Part shown: positions 1 to 8,614 of the stretch, piece after piece | How positions within the stretch are numbered: position 1 is the stretch's first letter | Layout of the letters: every line of letters starts with the position of its first letter | Assembly: GCF_902706095.1 (NCBI RefSeq) | Contig: NZ_CACSJP010000012.1 | Coordinates: 1 to 64,000, forward strand | Direction of reading: 5' to 3' | DNA from: Rhizobium sp. 18065 | GTDB lineage: Bacteria; Pseudomonadota; Alphaproteobacteria; Rhizobiales; Rhizobiaceae | DNA length: 64,000 bases | Position numbers and translations under genes: made by a program | The notes under the pieces: model-generated | What the model was told of the DNA's origin: nothing | The model's database searches: none | Seen by the model: the letters and a program-made list of their open reading frames with translations, nothing else

Positions 1-369
1 GCCATTGGGGGGGAAAAGCTGCCGATAGAAGGCCTCGGCGCGAAGCGGCAGGGCAATGTGGGTGGCGATCGGCAGGCGCGTGCCGACCAGATCGGTCGGC
101 ATCAGCGGCAGGATCTGCCCTGAGATCCGGCAGGCTTCGCAATCGGCGGAAGCCGTATGCGTCTTCGATTTGCCGTCCTCGCCCTGCCCCGGCAGGCACA
201 GGTCGGGCAGAGATCCGTCGGGAAGTGTCAGGGCGGCAATCTCTGTGGCACTCAGCACGGAGACTGCAGCGACAGGCGCGCGGTGGGCAAAACCGACAGC
301 GCACAGGGCAATGACGCACGCAATGCGCATCATCGTCATCCAGGTCGCAATCGGTCCACGCTTCGTCAT
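1..369 (-). CDS. DUF2946-like small exported protein (3' end outside window)
   Basis: This frame runs off the left edge; 123 residues are visible. It starts with ATG at 367-369 behind a purine-rich GGGGGATAG stretch. Residues 10-30 form a hydrophobic segment that could be a signal peptide or membrane anchor. Cysteines at 58, 77 and 80 give a C-x18-C-x2-C arrangement that resembles the short DUF2946 family of rhizobial membrane-associated proteins of unknown function. The C-terminus and the gene beyond it cannot be seen, so family membership is tentative. It lies downstream of rplS on the same strand but behind a strong terminator-like hairpin, so it is probably transcribed separately. Confidence 0.55.
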   Translation of the reverse strand, partial: MTKRGPIATWMTMMRIACVIALCAVGFAHRAPVAAVSVLSATEIAALTLPDGSLPDLCLPGQGEDGKSKTHTASADCEACRISGQILPLMPTDLVGTRLPIATHIALPLRAEAFYRQLFPPNG

Positions 370-471
370 TCTATCCCCCGACAGACGAGGAGAGATATCA
401 GGCAGATCCTAAACCGACAAGTGTGGAAACCCGGTACCCCCTGCGCGCGGATGTCGCATCGGTCAAAACGA

Positions 472-499
472 AAAAGGCGGAGCCAAAGCCCCGCCTTTT
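472..499 (-). terminator. Rho-independent terminator of rplS
   Basis: A perfect 9-bp stem (472-480 with 491-499) closes a 10-nt loop and on the minus strand is followed by a T-rich run. It lies 23 bp past the rplS stop codon. Confidence 0.85.
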
Positions 500-522
500 C
501 CAGATCCCGAAACGGGAAAGTC

Positions 523-1074
523 TTATTCTGCGGTGCCTTCGGCAGCCGTTGCTTCAGCAGCGGCAGCAGCTTCTGCAGCAGCCTTGGCTTCAGCGGCTTC
601 CTGAGCTGCCTTTTCGGCGGCCAGAGCCTGTGCTGCTGCAACCTTTTCGGCTTCCAGACGTGCCTTTTCTTCAGCGATCGCGGCGCGCTCGGCGTCGTTC
701 AGCTTGCGGGCGCGAACGCCGGTGTCTTCAACGATACGAGCCGACTTGCCGCGACGATCGCGCAGGTAGTAGAGCTTGGCGCGACGGACCTTACCGCGAC
801 GGACAACTTCGACGCTTTCAACGAGCGGCGAGTAGACCGGGAATACGCGCTCGACGCCTTCGCCGTAGGAGATCTTGCGAACGGTGAAGCTTTCGTTGAT
901 GCCGCCGCCCGAACGAGCGATGCAAACGCCTTCATAGGCCTGTACGCGGGTACGCGTGCCTTCCTTGACGGTGACGTTGACGCGGAGCGTGTCGCCAGCC
1001 GAGAATTCCGGCAGCTTGCGCTTGGCTTCGATCTTGGCGGCCTGTTCGGCTTCCAGCTGCTGAATGATGTTCAT
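523..1074 (-). CDS. rplS: 50S ribosomal protein L19
   Basis: L19 sits at the 30S-50S interface. The product is 183 residues. The start at [11 protein letters not shown] was chosen over a longer frame because it matches the family N-terminus and has GAGG six bases upstream. Residues 1 to about 118 are the ordinary L19 core, including the GDTLRV and RRAKLYYLR blocks. Residues about 125-183 are an Ala/Glu/Lys-rich tail absent from the roughly 115-residue E. coli protein; such tails occur in rhizobial L19. The gene is normally the last of rpsP-rimM-trmD-rplS, but here a plus-strand gene separates it from trmD, so it needs its own promoter within 1075-1351. Confidence 0.97.
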   Translation of the reverse strand: MNIIQQLEAEQAAKIEAKRKLPEFSAGDTLRVNVTVKEGTRTRVQAYEGVCIARSGGGINESFTVRKISYGEGVERVFPVYSPLVESVEVVRRGKVRRAKLYYLRDRRGKSARIVEDTGVRARKLNDAERAAIAEEKARLEAEKVAAAQALAAEKAAQEAAEAKAAAEAAAAAEATAAEGTAE

Positions 1075-1351
1075 GTCTAACCTCAATTTCTTCTGAAACG
1101 GCCAGAGCGCTCTACGATCATCCTTCGGCCAGGGCCTCCGGATCTTGCCCAATCGGGCGGGAGCGAATACGCGGTTCTTTGTTTTGGCAGACGGGCTTGT
1201 TGCCCATATCCGAGCGGGCCATTACACCATGGGGCACGGCTTGTCACCCCTTCAGCCCCAATTTTATCCGCCGGAAGCCCTTGAAATGCGGCTTGTCGGC
1301 CAATTTTACGATGCTATGACTACGACCAGTCGCATGAAGAGGAGTTGCTGA

Positions 1352-2098
1352 ATGTCCATGGCCCTGATCTGCCTGCTGTTTGTCGCCGGCTTCCTGTCCG
1401 GCGCGGTCAATGCCATTGCCGGCGGCGGCACCTTCCTGACCTTCGGTGCGCTGACGCTGGCGGGCGTCCCGCCGATCAGCGCCAATGCCACCTCGTCGAT
1501 CATTCAGTTTCCCGGCTATATCACCTCGACACTGGCCTATCGCAAAGAATTTTCCGGCCTCTGGAAAGGCGCGCTGGCCCTGGGCATCGTATCGGCGATT
1601 GCGGCGCTGGGCGGCGCCCTGTTCCTGATATCGCTGTCCAATCCGTCTTTCCGCGCCATGGTGCCCTGGCTGCTGCTGGCGGCGACGGCAGTGTTTGCGG
1701 CCGGTCCGAAACTGCGGCCGAAGACAGCGGGAGAAAGCCATCCGGCAAGTCCGCTGGGCCTTGCCCTCCAGGCGGCAACCTCTTTTTACGGCGGCTTCTT
1801 CGGTGCCGGAATGGGCATCATGATGCTGGCTTCGCTCGGACTGGCCAGCGGCGGCGACTATCACAGGCTGAATGCGCTGAAGAATTTCCTGTCGATCGTC
1901 ATCGCAGCCGTTGCGATCATCGTCTTCGTCGGTGCCGGCGCCGTATCCTGGATCCATGCCCTCGTCATGATCCCCGCCACCGCCCTCGGCGGCTATGCAG
2001 GCGTCGCCATGGCGAAGAAAGTGCCGCAGGCGGTCCTGCGCTGGCTGGTGGTGAGTGCCGGCGTCGGACTGTCGATCTACTACTTCGTCACGGGCTGA
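1352..2098 (+). CDS. TSUP (TauE/SafE/YfcA) family membrane permease
   Basis: The 248-residue protein is almost entirely hydrophobic, with about eight membrane segments. Near the N-terminus it has the family's [12 protein letters not shown] motif and a second, weaker repeat around the GGFFGAGMG stretch, typical of the TauE/SafE anion exporter fold (sulfite, sulfoacetate or other organosulfur compounds). The substrate cannot be told from sequence. The ATG at 1352 has GAGGAG nine bases upstream. The gene is divergent from rplS, and its 3' end overlaps the 3' end of trmD tail to tail by 19 bp, so it interrupts what is normally one ribosomal operon. Confidence 0.85.
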   Translation: MSMALICLLFVAGFLSGAVNAIAGGGTFLTFGALTLAGVPPISANATSSIIQFPGYITSTLAYRKEFSGLWKGALALGIVSAIAALGGALFLISLSNPSFRAMVPWLLLAATAVFAAGPKLRPKTAGESHPASPLGLALQAATSFYGGFFGAGMGIMMLASLGLASGGDYHRLNALKNFLSIVIAAVAIIVFVGAGAVSWIHALVMIPATALGGYAGVAMAKKVPQAVLRWLVVSAGVGLSIYYFVTG

Positions 2099-2811
2099 GG
2101 CCGGCCATCCACCAGAAGATCCGGCGCCAAGAGATCCGACGCCAAGAGATCCGGGCGGCGCGCCCGCGTCAGCTTGACCGCTTCGGCGTGACGCCACTTT
2201 TCAATCGCCGCATGATTGCCGGACGTCAGCACGTCGGGGATCTCCGAGCCTTCAAAGACCTGCGGCCGCGTATAGTGTGGATGCTCCAGCAATCCGCCCT
2301 CGAAACTCTCATGCACACCCGACAGCTGGTTGCCCATCACGCCGGGCAGAATGCGCACCACGGCATCAAGCAGGGTGAGCGCTGCCGGCTCGCCACCAGA
2401 CAATATATAGTCGCCGATGGAAACTTCCTCGAGCTGCCGCGCATCAATGACGCGCTGGTCGACGCCCTCGAAGCGGCCGCAGACGATCACCACGCCTTCG
2501 CCGTCCGCAAGCGCACGCACGCGCTGTTGGGTCAGCGGCCGACCGCGCGGGCTCATCAGCAAACGCGGCCTTGCATCGTCGGCTATGGAATCAATCGCGC
2601 GCGCCAGGACGTCAGGCTTGAGCACCATGCCGGCGCCGCCGCCGGACGGCGTGTCATCGACACTGCGATGCTTGTCTTCGGCGAAATCGCGGACCTGCAC
2701 CGCTTCCAGCGACCAGTCGCCACGCTCCAGCGCCCGGCCGGCAAGCGCGTGGCCGAGATGGCCCGGAAACATATCCGGATAGAGGGTCAGAATGGAGGCC
2801 TTGAAGCTCAT
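2080..2811 (-). CDS. trmD: tRNA (guanine-N1-)-methyltransferase
   Basis: TrmD methylates G37 of tRNAs reading CNN codons, which prevents +1 frameshifting. The 243-residue product has the SPOUT knot signatures: [20 protein letters not shown] and the [19 protein letters not shown] block that binds AdoMet in the trefoil knot. The start at [12 protein letters not shown] was chosen by family N-terminus; ATG at 2832 is an alternative that would overlap rimM. The last ~20 codons contain a repeated Asp-Leu-Leu-Ala unit encoded by three 15-bp direct repeats, inside the region overlapping the convergent permease gene. It follows rimM with a 7-bp gap, so the two are co-transcribed. Confidence 0.96.
   Translation of the reverse strand: MSFKASILTLYPDMFPGHLGHALAGRALERGDWSLEAVQVRDFAEDKHRSVDDTPSGGGAGMVLKPDVLARAIDSIADDARPRLLMSPRGRPLTQQRVRALADGEGVVIVCGRFEGVDQRVIDARQLEEVSIGDYILSGGEPAALTLLDAVVRILPGVMGNQLSGVHESFEGGLLEHPHYTRPQVFEGSEIPDVLTSGNHAAIEKWRHAEAVKLTRARRPDLLASDLLAPDLLVDGRPQPVTK
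2118..2158. repeat. 15-bp tandem direct repeat in the trmD 3' end
   Basis: Two full 15-bp units (2118-2132 and 2133-2147, one mismatch) and a partial third (2148-2158) are visible. In the trmD frame they encode a repeated five-residue Asp-Leu-Leu-Ala-x unit just before the C-terminus. Confidence 0.8.
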
Positions 2812-2818
2812 GGCAGGT

Positions 2819-3394
2819 TCATTTGCTGCCATAGGGCGGACGCGGCTTGCCGAGACCGTAGGGCTTTTCCTCGCCGTCATCCTTGAGGCCGGCGGCAATC
2901 GGATCGACCAGGATACGATTGCCCTCAAGATCAATCTCGAGCACGGCGGCTTCCGAGAAAGGAATGAGGACCGGCCGCTTGCCTGGACCCTTCAGCTCCA
3001 GCAGATCGCCGGCACCGAAATCATAGACGCCGGACACCGCGCCATAGTGATTGTTCTCGGCGTCATAAACCTCGAGACCCTCGAGATCGGCATAATAGAA
3101 TTCGTCATCGTCCAGATCGTCATTCGGCAGGCTGTCGCGATCAACGAACAATTCAAGCCCGTTCAGCGTCTCAGCGACATTGCGGTCGTTGATACCGCGG
3201 AAACGCACGATCGCAACCGTCTTGGCTTCGCGGATATCGAGGATCTCGAACTTGCGGCCATCTGCGCTGTAGAGCGCGCCATATTCGCCGAGCGAAAGCT
3301 GGTCGGCGGTGTAGGTTTTCACCCGGACCTCGCCGCGCAAGCCCTGGGCAGCGCCGATCACGGCCATCAAGACGGGGTTCTGCAGCACGGTCAT
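2819..3394 (-). CDS. rimM: Ribosome maturation factor RimM
   Basis: RimM binds ribosomal protein S19 and helps assemble the 30S head. The 191-residue protein has the N-terminal RimM barrel (about 5-90, with [13 protein letters not shown]) and a PRC-barrel domain (about 98-170, with [13 protein letters not shown]). The C-terminal tail is basic and proline-rich. It sits between rpsP and trmD in the canonical order. The 125-bp gap after rpsP contains a strong terminator, suggesting attenuated read-through from rpsP into rimM-trmD. Confidence 0.96.
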   Translation of the reverse strand: MTVLQNPVLMAVIGAAQGLRGEVRVKTYTADQLSLGEYGALYSADGRKFEILDIREAKTVAIVRFRGINDRNVAETLNGLELFVDRDSLPNDDLDDDEFYYADLEGLEVYDAENNHYGAVSGVYDFGAGDLLELKGPGKRPVLIPFSEAAVLEIDLEGNRILVDPIAAGLKDDGEEKPYGLGKPRPPYGSK

Positions 3395-3471
3395 GGGTCT
3401 TTGCTATCCTGGAGAGAGACGAAGGTTTCTTGACCCTTTTAAGGGCAAGCGCAGAGAAAGAAAACGCAAAA

Positions 3472-3498
3472 ACGGGCGGTGGGAAACCCACCGCCCGT
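3472..3498 (-). terminator. Terminator between rpsP and rimM
   Basis: A perfect 12-bp stem (3472-3483 with 3487-3498) with a 3-nt loop is followed on the minus strand by a T-rich tract (TTTTTGCGTTTTCTTT). It lies 22 bp past the rpsP stop and should limit rimM-trmD expression relative to rpsP. Confidence 0.9.
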
Positions 3499-3519
3499 CC
3501 GATGAGGGGTTAAACCCTC

Positions 3520-3894
3520 TTATTCAGCAGCAGCTTCGGCAGCGGCAGCAGCGGCGTCTTCAGCCTTCTGCTTGCGCTCGGCAACGCGCTCCATGGCCTT
3601 CTTGCCTGGCTTTGCCTTTTCCGGGTTGCTGCGGGCTTCGCGGGTTACGATGCCGGCATCAGCCAGGAACTTTTCAACGCGGTCGGTCGGCTGCGCGCCC
3701 TTGACCAGCCATTCCTTGATACGGTCGGCGTTCAGTTCAACGCGCTTGTCGTTGTCCTTGGCCAGCATCGGGTTCCACGAACCGACCTTCTCCAGGAAGC
3801 GGCCGTCGCGTGGGCTACGGGCGTCAGCGATAACGATCTGGTAGTAAGGGCGCTTCTTGGAACCACCGCGGGCGAGACGAATCTTCAGGGACAT
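3520..3894 (-). CDS. rpsP: 30S ribosomal protein S16
   Basis: S16 is an early-binding 30S assembly protein. The 124-residue product begins with the invariant [18 protein letters not shown] block and contains [12 protein letters not shown]. The core ends near residue 85; the rest is a Lys/Ala/Glu-rich tail of about 40 residues missing from the 82-residue E. coli protein. AAGGAG lies eight bases before the ATG. It follows the chorismate mutase gene by 66 bp on the same strand. Confidence 0.97.
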   Translation of the reverse strand: MSLKIRLARGGSKKRPYYQIVIADARSPRDGRFLEKVGSWNPMLAKDNDKRVELNADRIKEWLVKGAQPTDRVEKFLADAGIVTREARSNPEKAKPGKKAMERVAERKQKAEDAAAAAAEAAAE

Positions 3895-3960
3895 TGCATT
3901 ACTCCTTGGTTTTCAGTCCGGACTGCGCGCGGCAGATCCGGTTTTTTGTTGAGGCCGCCG

Positions 3961-4281
3961 TCAGGCGGTCTTTTCAGTGACGCCACCGTGTTCGGCGGCA
4001 ATGGCTTCATGATGCCGGATGACTTCGGTGATGATGAAGTTCAGGAACTTCTCGGCGAAATCCGGATCCAGATTGGCATCCTGCGCCAGGTGGCGCAGGC
4101 GGGCGATCTGGTATTCCTCGCGCGCCGGGTCCGCCGGCGGCAAATCGTATTGGGCCTTGAGCACGCCCACGGCCTTGGTGCAGCGGAAACGTTCCGCCAG
4201 CATATGGACCAGCGCCGCGTCGATATTGTCGATCGACTGGCGATAGCCGGAAAGCTGCTGCTTGACAGTCTGATCAGTCAT
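3961..4281 (-). CDS. AroQ-type chorismate mutase
   Basis: This enzyme converts chorismate to prephenate, the first step toward phenylalanine and tyrosine. The 106-residue all-helical monodomain protein keeps the spacing of E. coli AroQ active-site residues: Arg14, Arg31, Lys42, Asp51, Arg54 and Glu55 correspond to Arg11, Arg28, Lys39, Asp48, Arg51 and Glu52. The position matching Gln88 appears to be His91, though that part of the alignment is uncertain. The start at MTDQTVKQQL excludes an arginine-rich upstream extension overlapping ffh. It lies 10 bp after ffh, so the pair is probably co-transcribed. There is no attached prephenate dehydratase domain. Confidence 0.93.
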   Translation of the reverse strand: MTDQTVKQQLSGYRQSIDNIDAALVHMLAERFRCTKAVGVLKAQYDLPPADPAREEYQIARLRHLAQDANLDPDFAEKFLNFIITEVIRHHEAIAAEHGGVTEKTA

Positions 4282-4291
4282 GCGCGTCCTT

Positions 4292-5866
4292 TCACTTCTT
4301 CTTCGGCAGACCGGGCAGGCCCGGGAAACCACCACCGAGACCCGGCAGCTTCGGACCGCCGAGACCCGGCAAGCCACCACTGCCCAGACCGGGCAGACCG
4401 GCGCCGGGCTTCATGCCGGCGGCTTCGGCCTGCTTGGCCAGCGCCTCGAGCTGCTTGGGGTCGAGGCTGGAGAGATCGGGCATGCCGCCCATTCCGCCAC
4501 CCATTCCGCCAAGGCCCATCTTCGAAGCCAGACCGCCCATCATCTGCTTCATCATGCCGCCGCCCTTCTTGCCGCCCATCATTTTCATCATGTCGGCCAT
4601 CTGGCGGTGCATTTTCAGAAGCTTGTTGATCTGTGCCGCGTCCGTGCCGGAGCCGGCGGCGATGCGCTTCTTGCGGGAATGCTTGAGCAGGTCCGGATTG
4701 GCGCGCTCGGCCTTGGTCATCGAGGAGATGATCGCGATCTGGCGCTTGAACAGCTTGTCGTCGAGGCCGGCGGACGCCATCTTGTCCTTCATGCCGGCCA
4801 TGCCGGGCATCATGCCCATGATGCCGCCCATGCCGCCCATCTTCTGCATCTGGCCGATCTGGTCGGCGAGATCATTGAGGTCGAACTTGCCCTTGGCCAT
4901 GCGGGCAGCCATTGCGGCTGCCTTTTCGGCGTCGATATTCTCGGCAGCCTTTTCGACCAGCGAGACGATGTCGCCCATGCCGAGGATACGGTCGGCGATA
5001 CGGCGCGGATGGAACTCGTCGAGTTCCGACATCTTTTCGCCGACACCGATCAGCTTGATCGGCTTGCCGGTCACGGCGCGCATCGAAAGGGCGGCACCGC
5101 CGCGGCCGTCGCCGTCCATGCGGGTCAGCACAAGACCGGTGATGCCGACGCGTTCGTCGAAATTGCGCGCTAGGTTGACCGCGTCCTGACCGGTCAGCGC
5201 ATCGGCGACCAGCAGGATTTCATGCGGCTTCGAGCGGGCCTTGATCTCGGCCATCTCGATCATCAGCGGCTCATCGATATGGGTACGACCGGCGGTGTCG
5301 AGGATGACCACGTCATGGCCGCCGAGCTTGGCTGCCTGCACGGCGCGCGCGGCAATATCGGTCGGCGACTGGCCGGCGATCACCGGCAGCGTATCGATGC
5401 CGGTCTGGGCGCCGAGCTGGCGCAACTGTTCCTGGGCGGCCGGGCGACGTGTGTCGAGCGAGGCCATCAGGACCTTCTTCTTGTCACGGTCGGTCAGGCG
5501 CTTGGCGATCTTGCCGGTGGTGGTGGTCTTGCCCGAGCCCTGCAGGCCGACCATCATGATGACGACAGGGGCAGCCGCCATCAGGTCGACGCCGACGCCT
5601 TCGGTGCCGAGCATCTCGACCAGCTCGTCATGGACGATCTTGACGACCATCTGGCCGGGCTTGATCGACTTCAGGACGGCGGCGCCTACGGCCTTTTCGC
5701 GCACTCTTTCAATGAAGCCACGAACGACTTCCAGTGCGACGTCGGCTTCCAGAAGTGCACGGCGAACCTCGCGCAACGCTGCCGAGACATCCGCCTCGGA
5801 CAATGCGCCACGGCCGGTCAGTCCATTCAGAATGGAACCAAGGCGGTCCTGGAGGTTTTCAAACAT
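4292..5866 (-). CDS. ffh: Signal recognition particle GTPase Ffh (SRP54)
   Basis: Ffh binds 4.5S RNA and signal sequences of nascent membrane proteins and docks with FtsY, which is also encoded in this window. The 524-residue protein has the helical N domain (about 1-85), the G domain with P-loop GLQGSGKTT (108-116), [16 protein letters not shown] and [10 protein letters not shown], and a methionine-rich M domain (about 330-450). The last ~70 residues form a Gly/Met then Leu-Pro-Gly-rich tail ending in three lysines, longer than in E. coli Ffh (453 residues). The start [10 protein letters not shown] has AAGGAAG upstream; a longer in-frame extension runs through the leader and was rejected. 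Confidence 0.97.
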   Translation of the reverse strand: MFENLQDRLGSILNGLTGRGALSEADVSAALREVRRALLEADVALEVVRGFIERVREKAVGAAVLKSIKPGQMVVKIVHDELVEMLGTEGVGVDLMAAAPVVIMMVGLQGSGKTTTTGKIAKRLTDRDKKKVLMASLDTRRPAAQEQLRQLGAQTGIDTLPVIAGQSPTDIAARAVQAAKLGGHDVVILDTAGRTHIDEPLMIEMAEIKARSKPHEILLVADALTGQDAVNLARNFDERVGITGLVLTRMDGDGRGGAALSMRAVTGKPIKLIGVGEKMSELDEFHPRRIADRILGMGDIVSLVEKAAENIDAEKAAAMAARMAKGKFDLNDLADQIGQMQKMGGMGGIMGMMPGMAGMKDKMASAGLDDKLFKRQIAIISSMTKAERANPDLLKHSRKKRIAAGSGTDAAQINKLLKMHRQMADMMKMMGGKKGGGMMKQMMGGLASKMGLGGMGGGMGGMPDLSSLDPKQLEALAKQAEAAGMKPGAGLPGLGSGGLPGLGGPKLPGLGGGFPGLPGLPKKK

Positions 5867-5938
5867 CGGCTCTTCCTTGCTCGGCTTCAGATACCCGAAA
5901 CCTCGGTATTTCCTTGGACGAAAACAAGACGCAAAGCC

Positions 5939-5973
5939 AAAAAGCACCCGAGGGCGCATCGCGCTGTCGGGTG
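5939..5973 (-). terminator. Strong hairpin with T-tract upstream of ffh
   Basis: Stem 5945-5951 with 5967-5973, inner stem 5954-5957 with 5961-5964, followed on the minus strand by a T5 run (A5 at 5939-5943 on plus). It is oriented to stop transcription heading into ffh. Confidence 0.75.
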
Positions 5974-6044
5974 TTGACCTCCGGGATCTGTTTATACCTT
6001 GCGGGTCCCGGTCGGCGGCTCGGAGTACTTGTCTCGTCGCAGAT
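5939..6044 (-). ncRNA. Candidate small RNA or ffh leader attenuator
   Basis: On the minus strand a TTGACT box (6074-6079) is followed, 16-17 bases on, by a TTTAT-containing -10-like box. About 100 bases further there is a hairpin (5945-5973: outer 7-bp stem, symmetric internal loop, inner GCGC stem with a 3-nt loop) directly followed by C and five Ts. Between them lie complementary CCGGGA and TCCCGG segments. This is the layout of a roughly 105-nt independent RNA ending about 75 bp before ffh. It could instead be an attenuator in the ffh leader. It lacks the conserved 4.5S RNA core sequence. Confidence 0.5.
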
Positions 6045-6162
6045 GCGCGGGATAAACAGCAAAACGTCGGGAAAGTCAACAATGCTGCCAATAGACGCAA
6101 CCTGGCTGCAACGCGGACGCGACCGCACCACAAGAATGCACCCCTCAAAACTGGTCGCTTCA

Positions 6163-6178
6163 AAATTTACATAAATTT
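6163..6178. promoter_or_regulatory. AT-rich perfect palindrome upstream of the chemoreceptor gene
   Basis: Two 7-bp arms (AAATTTA and TAAATTT) flank a 2-bp centre. It lies 49 bp upstream of the chemoreceptor ATG, where a regulator or RNA polymerase could bind. Confidence 0.35.
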
Positions 6179-6227
6179 GAATGTTTTCCGAGACTTTCTC
6201 CTCACGGACGGGACCGAGGAGAGCACC

Positions 6228-8465
6228 ATGACCGAGACCACAATCAAACGACCCCTTTGGGTCAAAATCACGGCCTATGGCTTTGCTGCAGTTCTGTTTA
6301 CCAGTGCGGCCATTGGCGGCACGGCATGGTATCGCCAGTCGAACATGAACGAGGATGCGCTGCGCAAAGAGATGCAGAGCGACCTGGCGCTGATCGAAAA
6401 CGACATGGCTGCCCAGAAGAAAACGGCATCGACCGTTGCGCTTGCGCTGGCTGGCGAACCGGAAACGGCCGGTTTGATCGAAGGCAATGCGCGCGAAGAG
6501 ATTATCAAGCGATATTCCGGCAGCCTGCCCGAAATCGTCAGCTCCGGCGGCGTGCAGCTTATCACCTTTATCAATGCCAAGGGCGAAGCCGTTGCCCGCG
6601 TTCACACGCCGGACAAGTTCGGCGATGACATGACGGGTCGGCGCAAGACCGTGGTGGGTGCCCTGGCGAGCGGCAAGCTGGTTGCCGGCACGGAACCCGG
6701 CCGAACCGCCGTCAGCATGTTTGCCTCCGCGCCGGTTCTGCGCGATGGCAAGGTGGTCGGCGTCGTCGATACCGGCACAAGCCTTGCCAATGCCTATTTC
6801 AAGCCGCTGGCGGAGCGTATCCAGGGCGAAATCGCAGTCCATGTGCTCGTCGAAGGCAAGCTGGTTCAGCAGGCCTCGACCCTGGGCGACAAGCCGCTTC
6901 TGTCGGACGCGCAGCTACAGTCCGTTTTTGACGGCAAGCCCGTGCAGGCCCAGATAACGGAAGGCGGACGCAGCTACATCGTCGAAGGTGTGCCGTTCAA
7001 CAATTTCTCCGGCGACAAGATCGGCGTCATGTCGATTGCCTCTGATGTCACGCCGATCGTCGAGGGCAGCCGCGAGGCGCTCTGGACGACCGCCATCGTC
7101 ACCGTGCTCGTCGCGCTGCTGTCGTCGCTCGGCTTCCTGTTCTTTGCCCGTTCGCTGGCATCCGTCATCGCCAACATCACCGGCACGATCTCCCGCCTCG
7201 CCTCGAACGACCTGTCCGCAACCGTCGACAATGGCAACCGTCCCGACGAAATCGGCGCGATGGCACGTGCCGTCCAGGTCTTGAAGGACAATGCCATCAG
7301 AGCCGTCAATCTCGAAAACGAGGCAGACAGCCAGCGCAACCAGAACGAAGGCGAACGTCGCCGCGCAGCCCAGCTGGAGCACGACCGTGCGGAAGCGATG
7401 AGCAAGGCCACCGCAACGCTGGCCGACGGCCTGAAGCATCTGGCGGCCGGCGACCTGTCCTTCCAGATCAACCAGCAGCTGGACGCCGATTTCGAAACCC
7501 TGCGCACCGACTTCAACCTTGCGGTTTCGCAGCTGCGCCAGACGCTTGCCGAAGTCGCCCAGGCTGGCGGTGCGATCGACAGCGGTTCGCGCGAGATCAG
7601 CCAGAGCACCGACGATCTGTCGAAGCGCACGGAACAGCAAGCTGCTTCGCTCGAGGAAACGGCAGCGGCGCTCGACGAAATTACGGTCAATGTCAGCAAT
7701 TCTTCCAAGCGGGCCGAGGAAGCACGCTCGGTCGCAATCCAGGCCAATGACAGCGCCCGCCAGTCCGGTGCCGTCGTTGCGAACGCAGTCGCTGCCATGG
7801 GCAAGATCGAGCAGTCGTCCGGCCAGATTTCCAACATCATCGGCGTCATCGACGACATTGCCTTCCAGACGAACCTTTTGGCGCTGAATGCCGGCGTCGA
7901 GGCGGCCCGCGCCGGTGAGGCCGGCAAGGGCTTTGCCGTTGTGGCACAGGAAGTCCGCGAACTGGCCCAGCGCTCGGCCAATGCGGCCAAGGAAATCAAG
8001 ACCCTGATCCGCAATTCCAGCGACGAAGTCAGCAGCGGCGTCAAGCTGGTCAGCGAGACCGGCGAAGTGCTGAAGACCATCGAAACCTATATTGTCACGA
8101 TCAACCAGCACATGGATTCGATCGCCACCTCGGCGCGCGAACAGTCGGTTGGCCTGTCGGAAGTCAACATGGCGGTCAACCAGATGGACCAGGTCACCCA
8201 GCAGAACGCAGCCATGGTCGAAGAGGCCAACGCTGCCTGCGCGACACTGGCCAGCGAAGCCAATCGCCTGCGTGACCTGATCCGCCAGTTCCAGCTCGGC
8301 AACAATGCAGGCGCGTTGCGCTCCGCCGCCGCTGAAATGGCCGCACCGCGACGCCCTGCGGCACCGGCCGCACCCGTCGCCGCATCGCCACGCCGCGCAC
8401 CGGTCCGGATGGCAGCGGGCGGCGTTGCCGTCAGCGCGGAAAACCAGGATTGGCAGGAATTCTGA
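6228..8465 (+). CDS. Methyl-accepting chemotaxis protein with periplasmic Cache domain
   Basis: This 745-residue transmembrane receptor would control CheA and flagellar rotation. A first membrane helix (about 13-34) is followed by a periplasmic sensor (about 36-283) containing the [11 protein letters not shown] block typical of the Cache_3-Cache_2 group. Then come a second helix (about 286-306), HAMP (about 307-360), a linker, and the signalling domain with the hairpin-tip block around [20 protein letters not shown]. The protein ends in QDWQEF, an acidic-aromatic C-terminus resembling the CheR/CheB-tethering pentapeptide. GAGGAGAG precedes the ATG. A far longer open frame extends upstream over ffh but has no support. 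The ligand is unknown. Confidence 0.93.
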   Translation: MTETTIKRPLWVKITAYGFAAVLFTSAAIGGTAWYRQSNMNEDALRKEMQSDLALIENDMAAQKKTASTVALALAGEPETAGLIEGNAREEIIKRYSGSLPEIVSSGGVQLITFINAKGEAVARVHTPDKFGDDMTGRRKTVVGALASGKLVAGTEPGRTAVSMFASAPVLRDGKVVGVVDTGTSLANAYFKPLAERIQGEIAVHVLVEGKLVQQASTLGDKPLLSDAQLQSVFDGKPVQAQITEGGRSYIVEGVPFNNFSGDKIGVMSIASDVTPIVEGSREALWTTAIVTVLVALLSSLGFLFFARSLASVIANITGTISRLASNDLSATVDNGNRPDEIGAMARAVQVLKDNAIRAVNLENEADSQRNQNEGERRRAAQLEHDRAEAMSKATATLADGLKHLAAGDLSFQINQQLDADFETLRTDFNLAVSQLRQTLAEVAQAGGAIDSGSREISQSTDDLSKRTEQQAASLEETAAALDEITVNVSNSSKRAEEARSVAIQANDSARQSGAVVANAVAAMGKIEQSSGQISNIIGVIDDIAFQTNLLALNAGVEAARAGEAGKGFAVVAQEVRELAQRSANAAKEIKTLIRNSSDEVSSGVKLVSETGEVLKTIETYIVTINQHMDSIATSAREQSVGLSEVNMAVNQMDQVTQQNAAMVEEANAACATLASEANRLRDLIRQFQLGNNAGALRSAAAEMAAPRRPAAPAAPVAASPRRAPVRMAAGGVAVSAENQDWQEF

Positions 8466-8473
8466 TCCAAGCC

Positions 8474-8505
8474 AGACCGGCGTCACGTCAGCGTGGCGCC
8501 GGTCT
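8474..8505 (+). terminator. Hairpin after the chemoreceptor gene
   Basis: A 9-bp outer stem (8474-8482 with 8497-8505) and a 4-bp inner stem (CACG/CGTG) lie 8 bp past the stop. The downstream run is C/T-mixed rather than pure T, so termination may be partial. Confidence 0.6.
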
Positions 8506-8614
8506 CTCTCCTTGCCCTGACTAAGCCGGCAATGCGATTTTCGCGACGGATGCTGGATACCGTCCAAAGCCTCCCCCATATGCTGGACACATCAAGGGCA
8601 ACAGGACGGTTTAA

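Larger units (their letters stand above)
5867..6227. other. Divergent ffh / chemoreceptor intergenic region
   Basis: No protein gene fits here. On the ffh side it holds a candidate small RNA with promoter-like and terminator-like ends (5939-6079). On the chemoreceptor side there is an AT-rich perfect inverted repeat, AAATTTA-CA-TAAATTT (6163-6178), about 50 bp before the start codon. Confidence 0.7.

Noticed and set aside
5867-6060. 4.5S RNA (ffs) next to ffh
   Set aside because: The invariant GGAAGGAAGCAGC-like core of SRP RNA is not present on either strand.
5867-6163. 99-codon N-terminal extension of Ffh
   Set aside because: It runs through the terminator-bearing leader and does not resemble the Ffh N domain, which begins at [10 protein letters not shown].
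5241-6227. N-terminal extension of the chemoreceptor gene reaching back over ffh
   Set aside because: It is antisense to ffh and Ser/Arg-rich; the ATG at 6228 has a strong ribosome-binding site and begins the expected membrane helix.
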